Source: Chloroflexota bacterium (GTDB taxonomy: Bacteria > Chloroflexota > Anaerolineae > Anaerolineales > Villigracilaceae). From it: a DNA stretch of 64,000 nucleotides. The position numbers and the translations under genes were made by a program. Below the pieces are notes generated by a model. That model saw nothing but the letters and a program-made list of their open reading frames with translations. It had not been told where the DNA came from and did no database searches. Location of the stretch: NCBI GenBank assembly GCA_016234495.1, contig JACRBI010000007.1:62001-126000 (forward strand), in the 5' to 3' direction. This document shows, piece after piece, positions 41,309-52,069 of this stretch. Every line of letters starts with the position of its first letter. Positions within the stretch are counted from its first letter, which is position 1.

Positions 41309-41911
41309 GTGAACGAAGAACAAGCCTGGGTTGCTCAGGCTCAACAAGGCAGCGACGAAGCGTTTACAAAACTCGTCGAAACCTATCAAACCCCTGTTTA
41401 CAACCTGTGTTATCGCATGTTGGGCGAGCCTGAACTGGCAGAAGATGCCGCGCAGGAAACTTTTTTGCGCGCCTACCAACATCTGCACCGATACGACCCT
41501 AAAAGGTCATTCGCCACGTGGCTGCTTTCCATTGCAGCTCACTATTGCATTGACAGGCTGCGCCGCCGAAAGTTTTCCATGTTTTCGATGGATGCGGAGG
41601 ATGATGAAGGCAACACCTTTGAATTACCCGACCCTGATTCTCCCGACCCCGAGGCTGAAACCGTCCAAGGACAGACTCGTGACCGAGTCCACGCGATGCT
41701 AAAAGACCTGGATAACACCGATCGCGCAGCAATCATCATGAGATATTGGTACGACTATTCCGAAGCCGAAATTGCCGAGTCATTAAGGTTGACAGTCAGC
41801 GCAGTAAAAAGCCGTCTGCACCGCGCCCGCAAGGAACTGGCTGGCTTGTGGCAGGAAGAAGAAACCCGTATCGAGACCGAAAGGAGGCCCTATGAATCAC
41901 CAGCCTTTTGA
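41309..41911 (+). CDS. ECF-type RNA polymerase sigma factor
   Basis: 200 aa from a GTG start behind AAGGAG. Region 2 (LVETYQTPVYNLCYRMLGEPELAEDAAQETFLRAY, then FATWLLSIAAHYCIDRLRRRK) and region 4 (IIMRYWYDYSEAEIAESLRLTVSAVKSRLHRARKEL) are complete. It directs a stress or envelope regulon. It overlaps its anti-sigma gene by 20 bp. Confidence 0.93.
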   Translation: MNEEQAWVAQAQQGSDEAFTKLVETYQTPVYNLCYRMLGEPELAEDAAQETFLRAYQHLHRYDPKRSFATWLLSIAAHYCIDRLRRRKFSMFSMDAEDDEGNTFELPDPDSPDPEAETVQGQTRDRVHAMLKDLDNTDRAAIIMRYWYDYSEAEIAESLRLTVSAVKSRLHRARKELAGLWQEEETRIETERRPYESPAF

Positions 41912-42425
41912 AGAATGGCTATTGAATGACAAAAATCTGACACCCACTGAGAAGCGGGATCTGAACTTGCACCTGCGGACATGCACCCACTGCACGGCTC
42001 TTTCTGCGACCGGGCTGGCTCTGCGGTCTGCAAATGTGGCCGCACCTGCGGCAGGATTCTCAATGCGCTTCCAGCAGCGGCTCGCCGCGCAAAAGATCGC
42101 TGAACGCCGCCGCAAACTCTGGGGCATGCTCGTGTTGATCCTTGGCGGAGCAGGCCTGCTCGGCTGGTTTGCCGCGCCCTATTTTTACACCTTCATCTCT
42201 GCCCCCGTGGAATGGATCACGGTGATCATCGGCTATTTTCTATTTGCCGTAACCTCCCTGCAAGCGCTGACAGAGGTTGTATCGGTAATGATCCGCATCG
42301 TGGCAGACTTTATGCCTCCATATGTTTGGATGGTACTCGTATCCGCGCTGGCTGGGTTTGGCCTTTTGTGGATCATTTCAATCTGGCGGTTTAGTAACCG
42401 CGCCCCGCAAGGAGTTTCTGCATGA
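41892..42425 (+). CDS. Anti-sigma factor with ZAS-type zinc motif
   Basis: 177 aa. N-terminal HLRTCTHC is the HxxxCxxC zinc motif of ZAS anti-sigma factors (residues about 27-34). Three hydrophobic segments follow (about 77-95, 102-125, 140-165), so it is a membrane protein. It would hold the ECF factor at the membrane until a signal. Overlaps both neighbours (20 bp and 4 bp), so all three are co-translated. Confidence 0.85.
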   Translation: MNHQPFEEWLLNDKNLTPTEKRDLNLHLRTCTHCTALSATGLALRSANVAAPAAGFSMRFQQRLAAQKIAERRRKLWGMLVLILGGAGLLGWFAAPYFYTFISAPVEWITVIIGYFLFAVTSLQALTEVVSVMIRIVADFMPPYVWMVLVSALAGFGLLWIISIWRFSNRAPQGVSA

Positions 42426-43468
42426 AAACAAAATTAGCCACCTTTTTACTATTACTGGCGCTGTTACTTGTGCCAACCAGCAACGCCTACGCACAAAGCC
42501 CCAATGGTGATGTGTTCCTGCTTGGACAAAATTACACACTCGAAAGCGGAGAAACGCTCGATGGAAGCCTGGCCGTGATCGGCGGAAATGTCACGATTGA
42601 AGAAGACTCAATCGTGAATGGCGATGTTGTACTTGTCGGGGGCAACCTCTCACTTGATGGAAAAATAAACGGCGAAGTGGTTCTGGTCGGCGGGAATCTG
42701 ACGGTCACCAGCAAAATAAAAGGCAATATTGTTGTAGTCGGAGGTCAGGTGCTTTTGACCGAGACAGCCGTTATCACTGGCGATGTGACCACCATTGGCG
42801 GTCAGGTTGAAAAGGAACCCGGCGCAGAAGTAGGCGGAAATATTGTCAACAATGCCCCGCCCATTGATATCCCTGAGGTCCCCGCTGTACCAAACATTCC
42901 CAATGTGCCCGACCAGCCCGCCATCAATGTGAACGTAAATCCGTTCTGGGAAGTGGCAAACATATTCGGGCGTGCGATTGCAATTGCCCTGATCGGCATG
43001 TTGCTGACACTTTTCCTCCAGCCTCAATTGGAACGCGTGGCAGACGCGATGTCGCAGCAGGCTTTGATGGCAGGCAGTTTTGGCCTGCTGACAGTTGTCG
43101 TCGCCCCGCTTGCGGTTGTCATCATGGTCATCACGCTCATCCTCATTCCAGTGGCGCTGATCGCGCTTCTGGTCCTCCCACTGGCATGGCTGTTCGGCAT
43201 GGTTGCCCTTGGGCAGGAAATAGGCGAGCGCTTCACGAAAGCGATCAATCAAACATGGGCGCCCGTGCTCACGACCGGTCTGGGGACATTCACGCTCGTG
43301 CTGATCGTCGGATTTGTCGGAATGATCCCCTGCTTCGGCTGGTTGTTATCCTTCCTGATCACGCTCATCGCCATCGGCGGCGTGACTATGACAGTGTTCG
43401 GGACGCGTACCCCGCCCGGTAAAATGGCAACCAACCCACAGGTAGAGATCGTTCCGCCTGCTTCATAA
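42422..43468 (+). CDS. Bactofilin-like beta-helix membrane protein
   Basis: 348 aa. Signal peptide (residues 1-25). Residues 30-140 are short repeats of G-x-V-x-V-x-GG-x-x type (LAVIGGNVTIEEDS, VVLVGGNLSLDGK and so on), giving a right-handed beta-helix like bactofilin/polymer-forming proteins. A Pro-rich segment and about four membrane helices follow. In this position it is the likely envelope effector or the sensor for the sigma/anti-sigma pair. Confidence 0.75.
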   Translation: MKTKLATFLLLLALLLVPTSNAYAQSPNGDVFLLGQNYTLESGETLDGSLAVIGGNVTIEEDSIVNGDVVLVGGNLSLDGKINGEVVLVGGNLTVTSKIKGNIVVVGGQVLLTETAVITGDVTTIGGQVEKEPGAEVGGNIVNNAPPIDIPEVPAVPNIPNVPDQPAINVNVNPFWEVANIFGRAIAIALIGMLLTLFLQPQLERVADAMSQQALMAGSFGLLTVVVAPLAVVIMVITLILIPVALIALLVLPLAWLFGMVALGQEIGERFTKAINQTWAPVLTTGLGTFTLVLIVGFVGMIPCFGWLLSFLITLIAIGGVTMTVFGTRTPPGKMATNPQVEIVPPAS

Positions 43469-43492
43469 AATCCGCGCTAAAAATCTGCGTGA

Positions 43493-43532
43493 TATAATCT
43501 GCCCGCCCCGAGGATAACCTCGGGGCGGTTTT
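43493..43532 (+). promoter_or_regulatory. -10 box and strong hairpin ahead of the C45 gene
   Basis: TATAAT (43493-43498) is followed at once by an 11-bp GC hairpin (CCGCCCCGAGG / CCTCGGGGCGG, loop ATAA) and T4. The hairpin can end the sigma-operon transcript or form the first part of the C45 mRNA. Confidence 0.55.
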
Positions 43533-43546
43533 CATTCGGAGAAAAA

Positions 43547-44656
43547 ATGTTCAAGCACGAAATCCCAAACACACCTGTTCATAATACCCCGCCGCCCCTG
43601 ATTGAAGTTTCCGGCACACACCGCGAAATGGGACGCCAGATCGGCGAAGCCATGCAGCATCAGATTCAAAATAGCATTGCCAACGCGCATGTTCTCATAG
43701 ATGCGGCTTATGGCGATCTCGAACTTACCTGGCAGGGCGCGCAGATTCAATCGCACAAATACCTGCCTTTCGCCGAAGAGCGTTATCCGCAATATGTGGA
43801 TGAATTGCGCGGCATGGCCGAAGGCGCAAACGTGGCGTTCGACGATATTGTTGTACTCAATGTCATGGAAGCCGTCACCACCGACGCCCTGCATCTGACG
43901 CGCTGCACCAGCATGGCGGTCAATGAAGAGCGCACCGCAGATGGTCACATCCTCGCCGCGCATAATGAGGATTGGATTCCCGAAGATGAGAATGACACCT
44001 TCGTCATTTCAGCCAGACCTGACAAGGAACCTCCGTTTCTAGCCATGACCTATGGCGGGCTGCTGCCCAATGTGGGATTCAACGCCTATGGCATTTGCCA
44101 ACTAATAGACTCAGTCTACCCCGCCGACTCGCGTGTGGGCATCCCGCGTCTTGTGGTGGCGCGTGCCGTATTATCCTCCCGCCGCATCTCCGGTGCGATC
44201 GGGCGCACACTTGTGCAACATCGTGCGGCTGGGTACAACCATTTGCTCGTCCATGAAAGCGGAGAAATCTACTCAATAGAAGTTTCAGCCCGCAAGTTTG
44301 AAATTTTGTATGCTCATGATGGATACATGGTGCATACCAATCATTATCTCGACCCAAAGATGAAAGAAGTGGAAAAAGACCCCGAAGAATTACTTTCGTC
44401 GCGCGTGCGTTACTTCCGCGCCTCGCGCCTGTTACGCCAGAATAATCAACATACCATCAAGAGCCTGCAAGCCATTCAGAAGGACCATGTCAATATTCCA
44501 AACTCGATCTGCAACCACAACATCGAAGGACTCGATCCGCTTGACCGCGAGAAGACCATCAACGCCATGGTGATCGACCTGACCATGCGCGAGATGCACA
44601 TCGCGTGGGGCAATCCGTGTGAAAATACCTATCACACATACCATTTGAATGCGTGA
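43547..44656 (+). CDS. C45-type peptidase / acyl-transferase (Ntn hydrolase)
   Basis: 369 aa. GTHREMGRQIGEAM near residue 27 and LTRCTSMAVN (candidate nucleophile Cys) with GHILAAHNEDW are marks of the C45 family, related to isopenicillin N acyltransferase. These Ntn hydrolases process themselves at the Cys and then act on amide bonds. The long N-terminal part before the Cys fits an autocleaved propeptide. GGAG precedes the ATG. Substrate unknown. Confidence 0.82.
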   Translation: MFKHEIPNTPVHNTPPPLIEVSGTHREMGRQIGEAMQHQIQNSIANAHVLIDAAYGDLELTWQGAQIQSHKYLPFAEERYPQYVDELRGMAEGANVAFDDIVVLNVMEAVTTDALHLTRCTSMAVNEERTADGHILAAHNEDWIPEDENDTFVISARPDKEPPFLAMTYGGLLPNVGFNAYGICQLIDSVYPADSRVGIPRLVVARAVLSSRRISGAIGRTLVQHRAAGYNHLLVHESGEIYSIEVSARKFEILYAHDGYMVHTNHYLDPKMKEVEKDPEELLSSRVRYFRASRLLRQNNQHTIKSLQAIQKDHVNIPNSICNHNIEGLDPLDREKTINAMVIDLTMREMHIAWGNPCENTYHTYHLNA

Positions 44657-44671
44657 GAGAAAAAAAAGATG

Positions 44672-44715
44672 AAAGAAGAAAGAGACCTCTCAAATGAGAG
44701 GTCTCTTTCTTCTTT
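44672..44715. terminator. Bidirectional terminator
   Basis: Perfect 20-bp stem with loop AAAT between convergent genes, A-rich on the left and T-rich on the right, so it serves both strands. Confidence 0.9.
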
Positions 44716-44724
44716 GTTTATCAG

Positions 44725-45879
44725 CTACCTGATGGAATTAACAGCAGGTTCTTTCAACAGCAACGCCAGCGGCGAAGCGACCAGCACCATGCCAGTCGTC
44801 ATGGTTAACACAAATGGAAATCCATACACTTCCGCCAGATGACCTGTGAATAGCAACCCCAGCGCGCCGGAAGAAAAGATGAATCCAAGCGCAAGCCCGG
44901 AAGCCAGCGCCATCCCGCCGGGAATAATCCGCTGGGAAAGCACAACCATGATGCTGTGTACTGCGCCGGTGAATGCCCCGGCCAGTGGAACCAGGATAAA
45001 CAGCCACCACGACCAGCCGATCACACTGGCAATATAGATCGGAATGGCGGCAAGGAACAAGACTCCCGCGGCCACAAATCGCTTCGGATAACGATCGCCA
45101 AAATATCCACCGAAGATATTCCCTAGAGCGGAGCCGCCCATGAACAATCCCGCCATGCTTCCATAGACCGTCGCACCCTGTCCCAAATCCTTGATGTACT
45201 TGGGGATGAGATTCACCATATTCGCCTGCGCCCAGGATTGCAAAGTAGCAACCAGCGCCAACACAACGATAAACATAACCCCTGCCTGCATTCGGTTGGA
45301 TTGTTGTCCATGAGTCGGTTTGGGGTGAGCATGATTGGCGCGTAATTGATACATCACAGAAAAACCAATGGGAATGGATACTACCGGGATGATGAACATG
45401 CCGGGCAATTTATATCGGGTAAGGAGAAGCCCGGTAATAATGGGTCCAATAAAATGCCCAAGCTGGCCTGCGGTAAAGAAGATGGATGTGGAGGTCGTCT
45501 CGCGTCCCTTTAGGAGGTCGCGTCCGCGCAGGGTGGCCTGCACTGCCCCAACTGGGTGAAATGCCGAGGAGCCTAATGCCGCAATGATCAGGCACGCCAG
45601 ACCAGCGTTGCCCGGAATGAGCAATGCCGCAGAGTAGAAAACTGTCATCCAAAGCACGCCACCAGCCGCAAGCCAGCGCGGACCGGTTCGGTCTGAGATC
45701 CAGCCGAAGAATGGCTGAGTCAGCGCGGAGGTCCAGATATAGATCGTCGAGAACAAGGCGATTTGTGATTCGCTCAGGCCCAGGTAGGTCAACAAGACGG
45801 GTCGGCTGGCATTGAACGTATCCACAACAAAATGACTGAGGGCAACTGATGAAAAAAGGGAATCAAGGATTAATGACAT
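44725..45879 (-). CDS. MFS transporter, fosmidomycin-resistance (Fsr)-like
   Basis: 384 aa, about 12 helices. The segment FFGWISDRTGPRW is the MFS loop 2-3 motif and GSSAFHPVGAVQATLRGRD matches the Fsr subfamily. Substrate unknown; these pumps export small drugs or metabolites. The start codon shares one base with the nadD stop (TAATG), so the two are co-translated. Confidence 0.88.
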   Translation of the reverse strand: MSLILDSLFSSVALSHFVVDTFNASRPVLLTYLGLSESQIALFSTIYIWTSALTQPFFGWISDRTGPRWLAAGGVLWMTVFYSAALLIPGNAGLACLIIAALGSSAFHPVGAVQATLRGRDLLKGRETTSTSIFFTAGQLGHFIGPIITGLLLTRYKLPGMFIIPVVSIPIGFSVMYQLRANHAHPKPTHGQQSNRMQAGVMFIVVLALVATLQSWAQANMVNLIPKYIKDLGQGATVYGSMAGLFMGGSALGNIFGGYFGDRYPKRFVAAGVLFLAAIPIYIASVIGWSWWLFILVPLAGAFTGAVHSIMVVLSQRIIPGGMALASGLALGFIFSSGALGLLFTGHLAEVYGFPFVLTMTTGMVLVASPLALLLKEPAVNSIR

Positions 45880-46490
45880 TATTTTCCACGATAGAGATGA
45901 TTTGATTGGATGTATTCGTACACGGCTGGATGGACATAGTAACGGAATTCATTTCCATCTGCAATTCGGCGGCGAATTTCGCGGGACGATAAATTTAACA
46001 AGAGCGCATCGATAAAGCTGACCTTATCGGTCAGGCCGCGGATTTGCAATTCCAACGCGGGCATGTCGAAGGAGTCGCCGGGGCGGCGCATCACGCTGAT
46101 TTTGGAAACAGCAGCTACCAGATCGGAAGCGAGCCGCCATGTCGGCAGATCCCGAAACGAATCTCCGCCGATCAAAAGGAAGATTTCCGCATCCGGTTCC
46201 TGTTGAGTCAAAGCCCGAATTGTGTTGATCGTGTAATGCGGGCCGGGGCTGTCAATTTCAAGGCGTGAGAGTTCAAACAACGGGTTATTGGAAATTGCGC
46301 GCTGTACCATTTCAATGCGATGCGAAAGCAGCGTAATATCCTGTTCCTGTTTGTGCGGCGGATCTGGGTTGAGTACCCAAAGCAGGCGCGATAGCTCAAA
46401 TTGATGCGCGGCTTCGCTGGCAAGAATCAAATGCCCAATATGGGGCGGGTCGAAAGTGCCGCCGAAGAATCCGATCTTTGTTTTTGGCAT
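45879..46490 (-). CDS. nadD: Nicotinate-nucleotide adenylyltransferase
   Basis: 203 aa. GFFGGTFDPPHIGHL holds the nucleotidyl-transferase HxGH motif near residues 17-20, and the C-terminal LSSREIRRRIADGNEFRYYVHPAVYEYI is the second ATP site. It converts NaMN to deamido-NAD, the step after PncB. The start at 46490 fits the family; an extra M 8 codons upstream lies inside the promoter. Confidence 0.95.
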   Translation of the reverse strand: MPKTKIGFFGGTFDPPHIGHLILASEAAHQFELSRLLWVLNPDPPHKQEQDITLLSHRIEMVQRAISNNPLFELSRLEIDSPGPHYTINTIRALTQQEPDAEIFLLIGGDSFRDLPTWRLASDLVAAVSKISVMRRPGDSFDMPALELQIRGLTDKVSFIDALLLNLSSREIRRRIADGNEFRYYVHPAVYEYIQSNHLYRGK

Positions 46491-46496
46491 TGGGTT

Positions 46497-46524
46497 AGTA
46501 TATCGCAAGTTCAATTCGACCCAA
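46497..46524 (-). promoter_or_regulatory. Promoter of nadD, probably leaderless
   Basis: Minus strand: TTGGGT (46524-46519), 16-nt spacer, TATACT (46502-46497), then 6 nt to the ATG. A plus-strand TATACT at 46528-46533 may serve the divergent FAD gene. Confidence 0.6.
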
Positions 46525-46594
46525 TGGTATACTCCCGAAAATCTTTAACGCGAATTTTGCGAATGAGCGAATTTCACAAAATCGAAGGAAAAAT

Positions 46595-47773
46595 ATGTCA
46601 CAAAATTTTGATGCAATAGTGATCGGCGCAGGCGTGATCGGAATCAGCACTGCATTTCACCTTGAAGAACGTGGATTGAAACCAGTCGTTTTGGAGCGCA
46701 AGGAAATCGGCTACGGGGCTACGGGTAAATCGAGCGGACTTGTGCGAATGCATTATGACCTCGAGGTTGAATCGCGGCTTGCGTGGGAAAGTTATCAATA
46801 CTTTCGTAATTGGGGTGAGCGCGTGGGCGGTGATTGTGGATTCCGTCGCTCGGGATTTTTGCATATCGAACCAGCAGATCACGAAATGCAGTTACGTAAA
46901 AATGTTCAAATGCATCAACGCATTGGAATTCCAACCAGTGTCATCTCTGGTTATGATGTAAAAAAGCTTGCCCCCTATCTAAAAACAGATGACATTGCTT
47001 TTGCAGCTTATGAACCCGAGTCAGGCTACGCCGACCCGATGCTGACAGCGAACTCGTTATTGACCGCAGCAAAAGAACGAGGCGCAGTTTATGTACAGGA
47101 TTGTGAGGTCATCGGCGCGCAAATCAATAACGGAAAAGTTACGGGCGTACACACATCACGCGGAGATTTTTCCGCGCCGATCATTATCAACACAGCTGGC
47201 GCATGGGCTGGCAAGGTGAGCGACTTGTTCGGCGTTTCCATTCCGCTTGGCACGTGGACTCATGATGTGGTTCACATCCGCCGCCCCGCCCATATTCCCG
47301 ACCACCTCACAGTCATTGACAGTTCGCTCAGTATGTACTTCCGCCCTGATTCGGGCAATCTTACTTTGGTCGCGCTCGAAGACGACAGCCGTCTCGATGA
47401 GCCCGCTGAAAAAGACCTCGGCTACGTTGCCAAAGATTTTGTTGAGCGCGCCATAGAACGCATTTGCCAACGCATCCCTGCGATGGAGGAAGGCTCTCTG
47501 CATTCCTCGCATGTTGGCCGCGACGGATTGACTCCCGACCAGCGCGCGATCATCGGTCAGGCGGGACCTGAGGGTTACTTCCTCGCCACAGGATTTAGCG
47601 GCACTGGTTTCAAACTCTCCCCCGCCGTCGGCCTGTGCATGAGCGAATTAATTCTCGATGGAAAATCCAAGACGGTTGACATTTCTGGCTTCGACCCCAT
47701 GCGCTTCGAACGCGGCGAACAACTCAAAGGCGAAAACGATTACGGATTTATCTGGCGCAAGGCATCTACGTAA
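46595..47773 (+). CDS. FAD-dependent oxidoreductase (DAO / sarcosine oxidase-like)
   Basis: 392 aa. VIGAGVIGISTAFHLEERG near the start is the FAD fingerprint, and the C-terminal RAIIGQAGPEGYFLATGFSGTGFKLSP is typical of D-amino-acid, glycine or sarcosine oxidase relatives. It oxidises a C-N bond of an amino-acid-like substrate. GAAGGA precedes the ATG. It is a single gene; no partner oxidase subunits are near. Confidence 0.88.
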   Translation: MSQNFDAIVIGAGVIGISTAFHLEERGLKPVVLERKEIGYGATGKSSGLVRMHYDLEVESRLAWESYQYFRNWGERVGGDCGFRRSGFLHIEPADHEMQLRKNVQMHQRIGIPTSVISGYDVKKLAPYLKTDDIAFAAYEPESGYADPMLTANSLLTAAKERGAVYVQDCEVIGAQINNGKVTGVHTSRGDFSAPIIINTAGAWAGKVSDLFGVSIPLGTWTHDVVHIRRPAHIPDHLTVIDSSLSMYFRPDSGNLTLVALEDDSRLDEPAEKDLGYVAKDFVERAIERICQRIPAMEEGSLHSSHVGRDGLTPDQRAIIGQAGPEGYFLATGFSGTGFKLSPAVGLCMSELILDGKSKTVDISGFDPMRFERGEQLKGENDYGFIWRKAST

Positions 47774-47789
47774 ACAACCCAAAGATTCA

Positions 47790-47851
47790 ACCACTGAAAA
47801 CACAGGGGTAAGCCCTATAAAAATCTCCGTAGCCTTTGTGTTCTCAGTGGT
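47790..47851. repeat. Fold-back element (ACCACTGA type) upstream of ligA
   Basis: Left arm ACCACTGAAAACACA and right arm TGTGTTCTCAGTGGT are complementary except one base. It lies just before the ligA promoter. Confidence 0.75.
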
Positions 47852-47853
47852 AA

Positions 47854-49947
<2,094 letters not shown>

Positions 49948-50025
49948 TTCCACCCTGTAGTTCCGGCAGTAGACAGAAAGCATCCCCTCGACTAAACTTA
50001 CGCCATTCTGTTTCGGAGGCATTCC

Positions 50026-51237
50026 ATGGATTTTAAGAACACGAACGATTCTGTCACCAATCGCATCAAGGCGATGAATGACCGTCTTTCAATGCTCAAG
50101 GAAAACGACCTTTATTTTTACAACCAGCCAGTGGAGGAAATGCTGCCCGGCGCGAAAGTCCGCGTGCGTGGACGCGAGATGGGGATGTACGCCTCTTACA
50201 GCTACCTGGGTCTGGTCGGCCACCCGCGCATTAACGAAGCTGCAAAAAGAGCCGTGGACAAATTTGGCACGGGCACGAACGGCGTGCGCACATTGGCTGG
50301 GACTCTCACTATTCACACCGAACTCGAAGAGACGATTGCGAACTTTAAACACACTGAAGCGGCCATCACATACACCTCTGGGTACGCGACAAATTTATCT
50401 GTGATCTCGACCATGATGGGACGCGGCGATTATGTCTTCTCGGACAAGATCAACCACGCGTCCATCGTGGATGGCTGTCTCATGTCTGGCGCGGAGTTCC
50501 GCCGTTTCCGTCACAATGACATGGAGCATCTCGAGGGCTTGCTCAAGAACGCCCCCGCTGATGTGGCGAAACTGGTCATCGCTGATTCAGTCTTCAGCAT
50601 GGATGGCGACATCATTGACCTGCCCACGACCATTGCATTGTGCAAAAAATATAACGCCTGGCTGATGATCGACGAAGCTCATTCAGTGGGCGTTCTCGGA
50701 AAGACAGGGCGCGGCATTGAGGAATACTTCGGCATCAAAGATGGGATTGACATCAAGATGGGCACGCTCAGTAAGACCATCCCATCCGTTGGCGGATACG
50801 TGGCCGCAAAGCAGGAGATCATTAATTATCTGCGTCACGCCAGCCGCGCGTACATTTTCTCCGCTGCGCTGCCGCCGGCTCAGGCCGCCGCCGCAAATGA
50901 AGCGTTCAAGGTCATTCTGGATGAGCCCGAACGGATCGAAAAACTCAACCTGAACACCAAACAATTCATCGGCGGACTCAAAGCCATGGGCTTTGACACG
51001 ATGTTAACCGAGACAGCCATTGTCCCTGTTTTATGCGTGGACGATAACACGGCCTTCGCCATGACCCGCGAAGCCCAGCACAATGATGTGTTCGTTCTGC
51101 CGGTCGTCTCCCCCGCCGTCCCTGAGGGATTGGCCCGCCTGCGTGCCACTGTCACCGCCGCGCATGATCCGAGCGAGATCGAGCGAGCAATGGATGTGAT
51201 CGGGGAAGCTGGAAAGAAATTGGGATTGATCAAGTAG
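50026..51237 (+). CDS. Alpha-oxoamine synthase (KBL/BioF/SPT-like aminotransferase)
   Basis: 403 aa PLP enzyme. SYLGLVGHPRINEAA, GTGTNGVRTLAGT, FSDKINHASIVDG, MIDEAHSVGVLGKTGRG and the cofactor lysine in MGTLSKTIPSVGGY are all present. Members condense an amino acid with an acyl-CoA (BioF, glycine C-acetyltransferase, serine palmitoyltransferase). Without neighbours in a pathway the substrate cannot be chosen. GGAGG precedes the ATG. Confidence 0.88.
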   Translation: MDFKNTNDSVTNRIKAMNDRLSMLKENDLYFYNQPVEEMLPGAKVRVRGREMGMYASYSYLGLVGHPRINEAAKRAVDKFGTGTNGVRTLAGTLTIHTELEETIANFKHTEAAITYTSGYATNLSVISTMMGRGDYVFSDKINHASIVDGCLMSGAEFRRFRHNDMEHLEGLLKNAPADVAKLVIADSVFSMDGDIIDLPTTIALCKKYNAWLMIDEAHSVGVLGKTGRGIEEYFGIKDGIDIKMGTLSKTIPSVGGYVAAKQEIINYLRHASRAYIFSAALPPAQAAAANEAFKVILDEPERIEKLNLNTKQFIGGLKAMGFDTMLTETAIVPVLCVDDNTAFAMTREAQHNDVFVLPVVSPAVPEGLARLRATVTAAHDPSEIERAMDVIGEAGKKLGLIK

Positions 51238-51268
51238 GAACGAGTAAAAAGTAATAAGCGAGAAGTAG

Positions 51269-51299
51269 ACAGCCCGTCAAATTGACGGGCTGTTTTTTT
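51269..51299. terminator. Bidirectional terminator
   Basis: Perfect 12-bp stem ACAGCCCGTCAA / TTGACGGGCTGT with T7, between convergent genes. Confidence 0.9.
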
Positions 51300-51763
51300 C
51301 ATCGCTTTATATTCCCCAAATCTCCCATAATCACCTGCTTATCTTCTTCATCCTCAACTTTTTCAGCCAACGCAAAGGCTTTCTCCAAATACTCCTGCAT
51401 CTTTGACGTATTCCCTGCGATCATTTCAGCGCGCGCAAGGGCTTCATAAGCATAGGCAATATAAAAAGGCTCGCCTGCTTCTGCATATTTCAAGGAGGCT
51501 TCGGCATACCTGCGGGCGTTATCAGCCTGCCCCAACAACGCAAACACCCGCGAGATCTGCCAATTCCCAATCGAAAAATTTCGAGGCGTGACATCCTCGC
51601 GCTGGGACCAATGCCAAAGGGAAGTCATTGCCGTTTGAAGCATGACCAGATCCTCGTCAGGGCTGCGATGCGGGTTGTCAATGTAGTCCCAGGTCTTGTT
51701 GAAACAGTCCGCTGAAAAATAGCGGTGGACAACGGCCAAGTCAAAATCAGGTTTTTCGGGCAT
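51299..51763 (-). CDS. TPR-like hypothetical protein
   Basis: 154 aa, soluble and acidic. Helical repeats in the second half (ISRVFALLGQADNARRYAEASLKYAE, AYAYEALARAEMIAGNTSKMQEYLEKAFALAEKV) look like two or three TPR units. The N-terminus is not recognised. It probably binds a protein partner. AAGGAGAAT lies upstream of the ATG. Confidence 0.7.
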   Translation of the reverse strand: MPEKPDFDLAVVHRYFSADCFNKTWDYIDNPHRSPDEDLVMLQTAMTSLWHWSQREDVTPRNFSIGNWQISRVFALLGQADNARRYAEASLKYAEAGEPFYIAYAYEALARAEMIAGNTSKMQEYLEKAFALAEKVEDEEDKQVIMGDLGNIKR

Positions 51764-51880
51764 GGGATTCTCCTTTTGGAAAAATTACCGATGAAGTTTC
51801 TTTGCCTGAATTTTAGCGTATGCAACGTCGAATCTGATTGCCTTTGCAAGCCGGGATGAGAAAATTCTTAACCTGTGGAA

Positions 51881-51910
51881 TTGACAACAAGCCCAACCAT
51901 TTTGTATACT
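51881..51910 (+). promoter_or_regulatory. Promoter of the Mn riboswitch / P-type ATPase unit
   Basis: Perfect TTGACA (51881-51886), 18-nt spacer, TATACT (51905-51910). Transcription should start near 51917, just before the first riboswitch helix. Confidence 0.75.
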
Positions 51911-51916
51911 GCGTTC

Positions 51917-52030
51917 ACTCCGATGGGGAGTAGCCGCCCAAAATTGGGATGCGCAGTCGTCAATACGGAACTTGTTCCCGGCTGTTCAGCAAAAGGCAAG
52001 ACCATCGCCATAAAATGGCGGTGGTTTTTT
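51917..52030 (+). ncRNA. yybP-ykoY manganese riboswitch with terminator
   Basis: Conserved parts are visible: GGGGAGTAGCC at 51925, GTCGTCAATACGG near 51957 and AAGGCAAGACC near 51993, in the order of yybP-ykoY riboswitches. The closing helix P1 is CGATGG (51921-51926) with CCATCG (52002-52007). The same CCATCG starts a 9-bp terminator stem (52002-52010 with 52016-52024) followed by T6. The two structures exclude each other, so Mn2+ binding should free transcription (an ON switch). The ATPase gene begins 40 nt downstream. Confidence 0.9.
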
Positions 52031-52069
52031 GTTTGTCACTGGTGTATCATCTAATCAACAGGAAAAATC

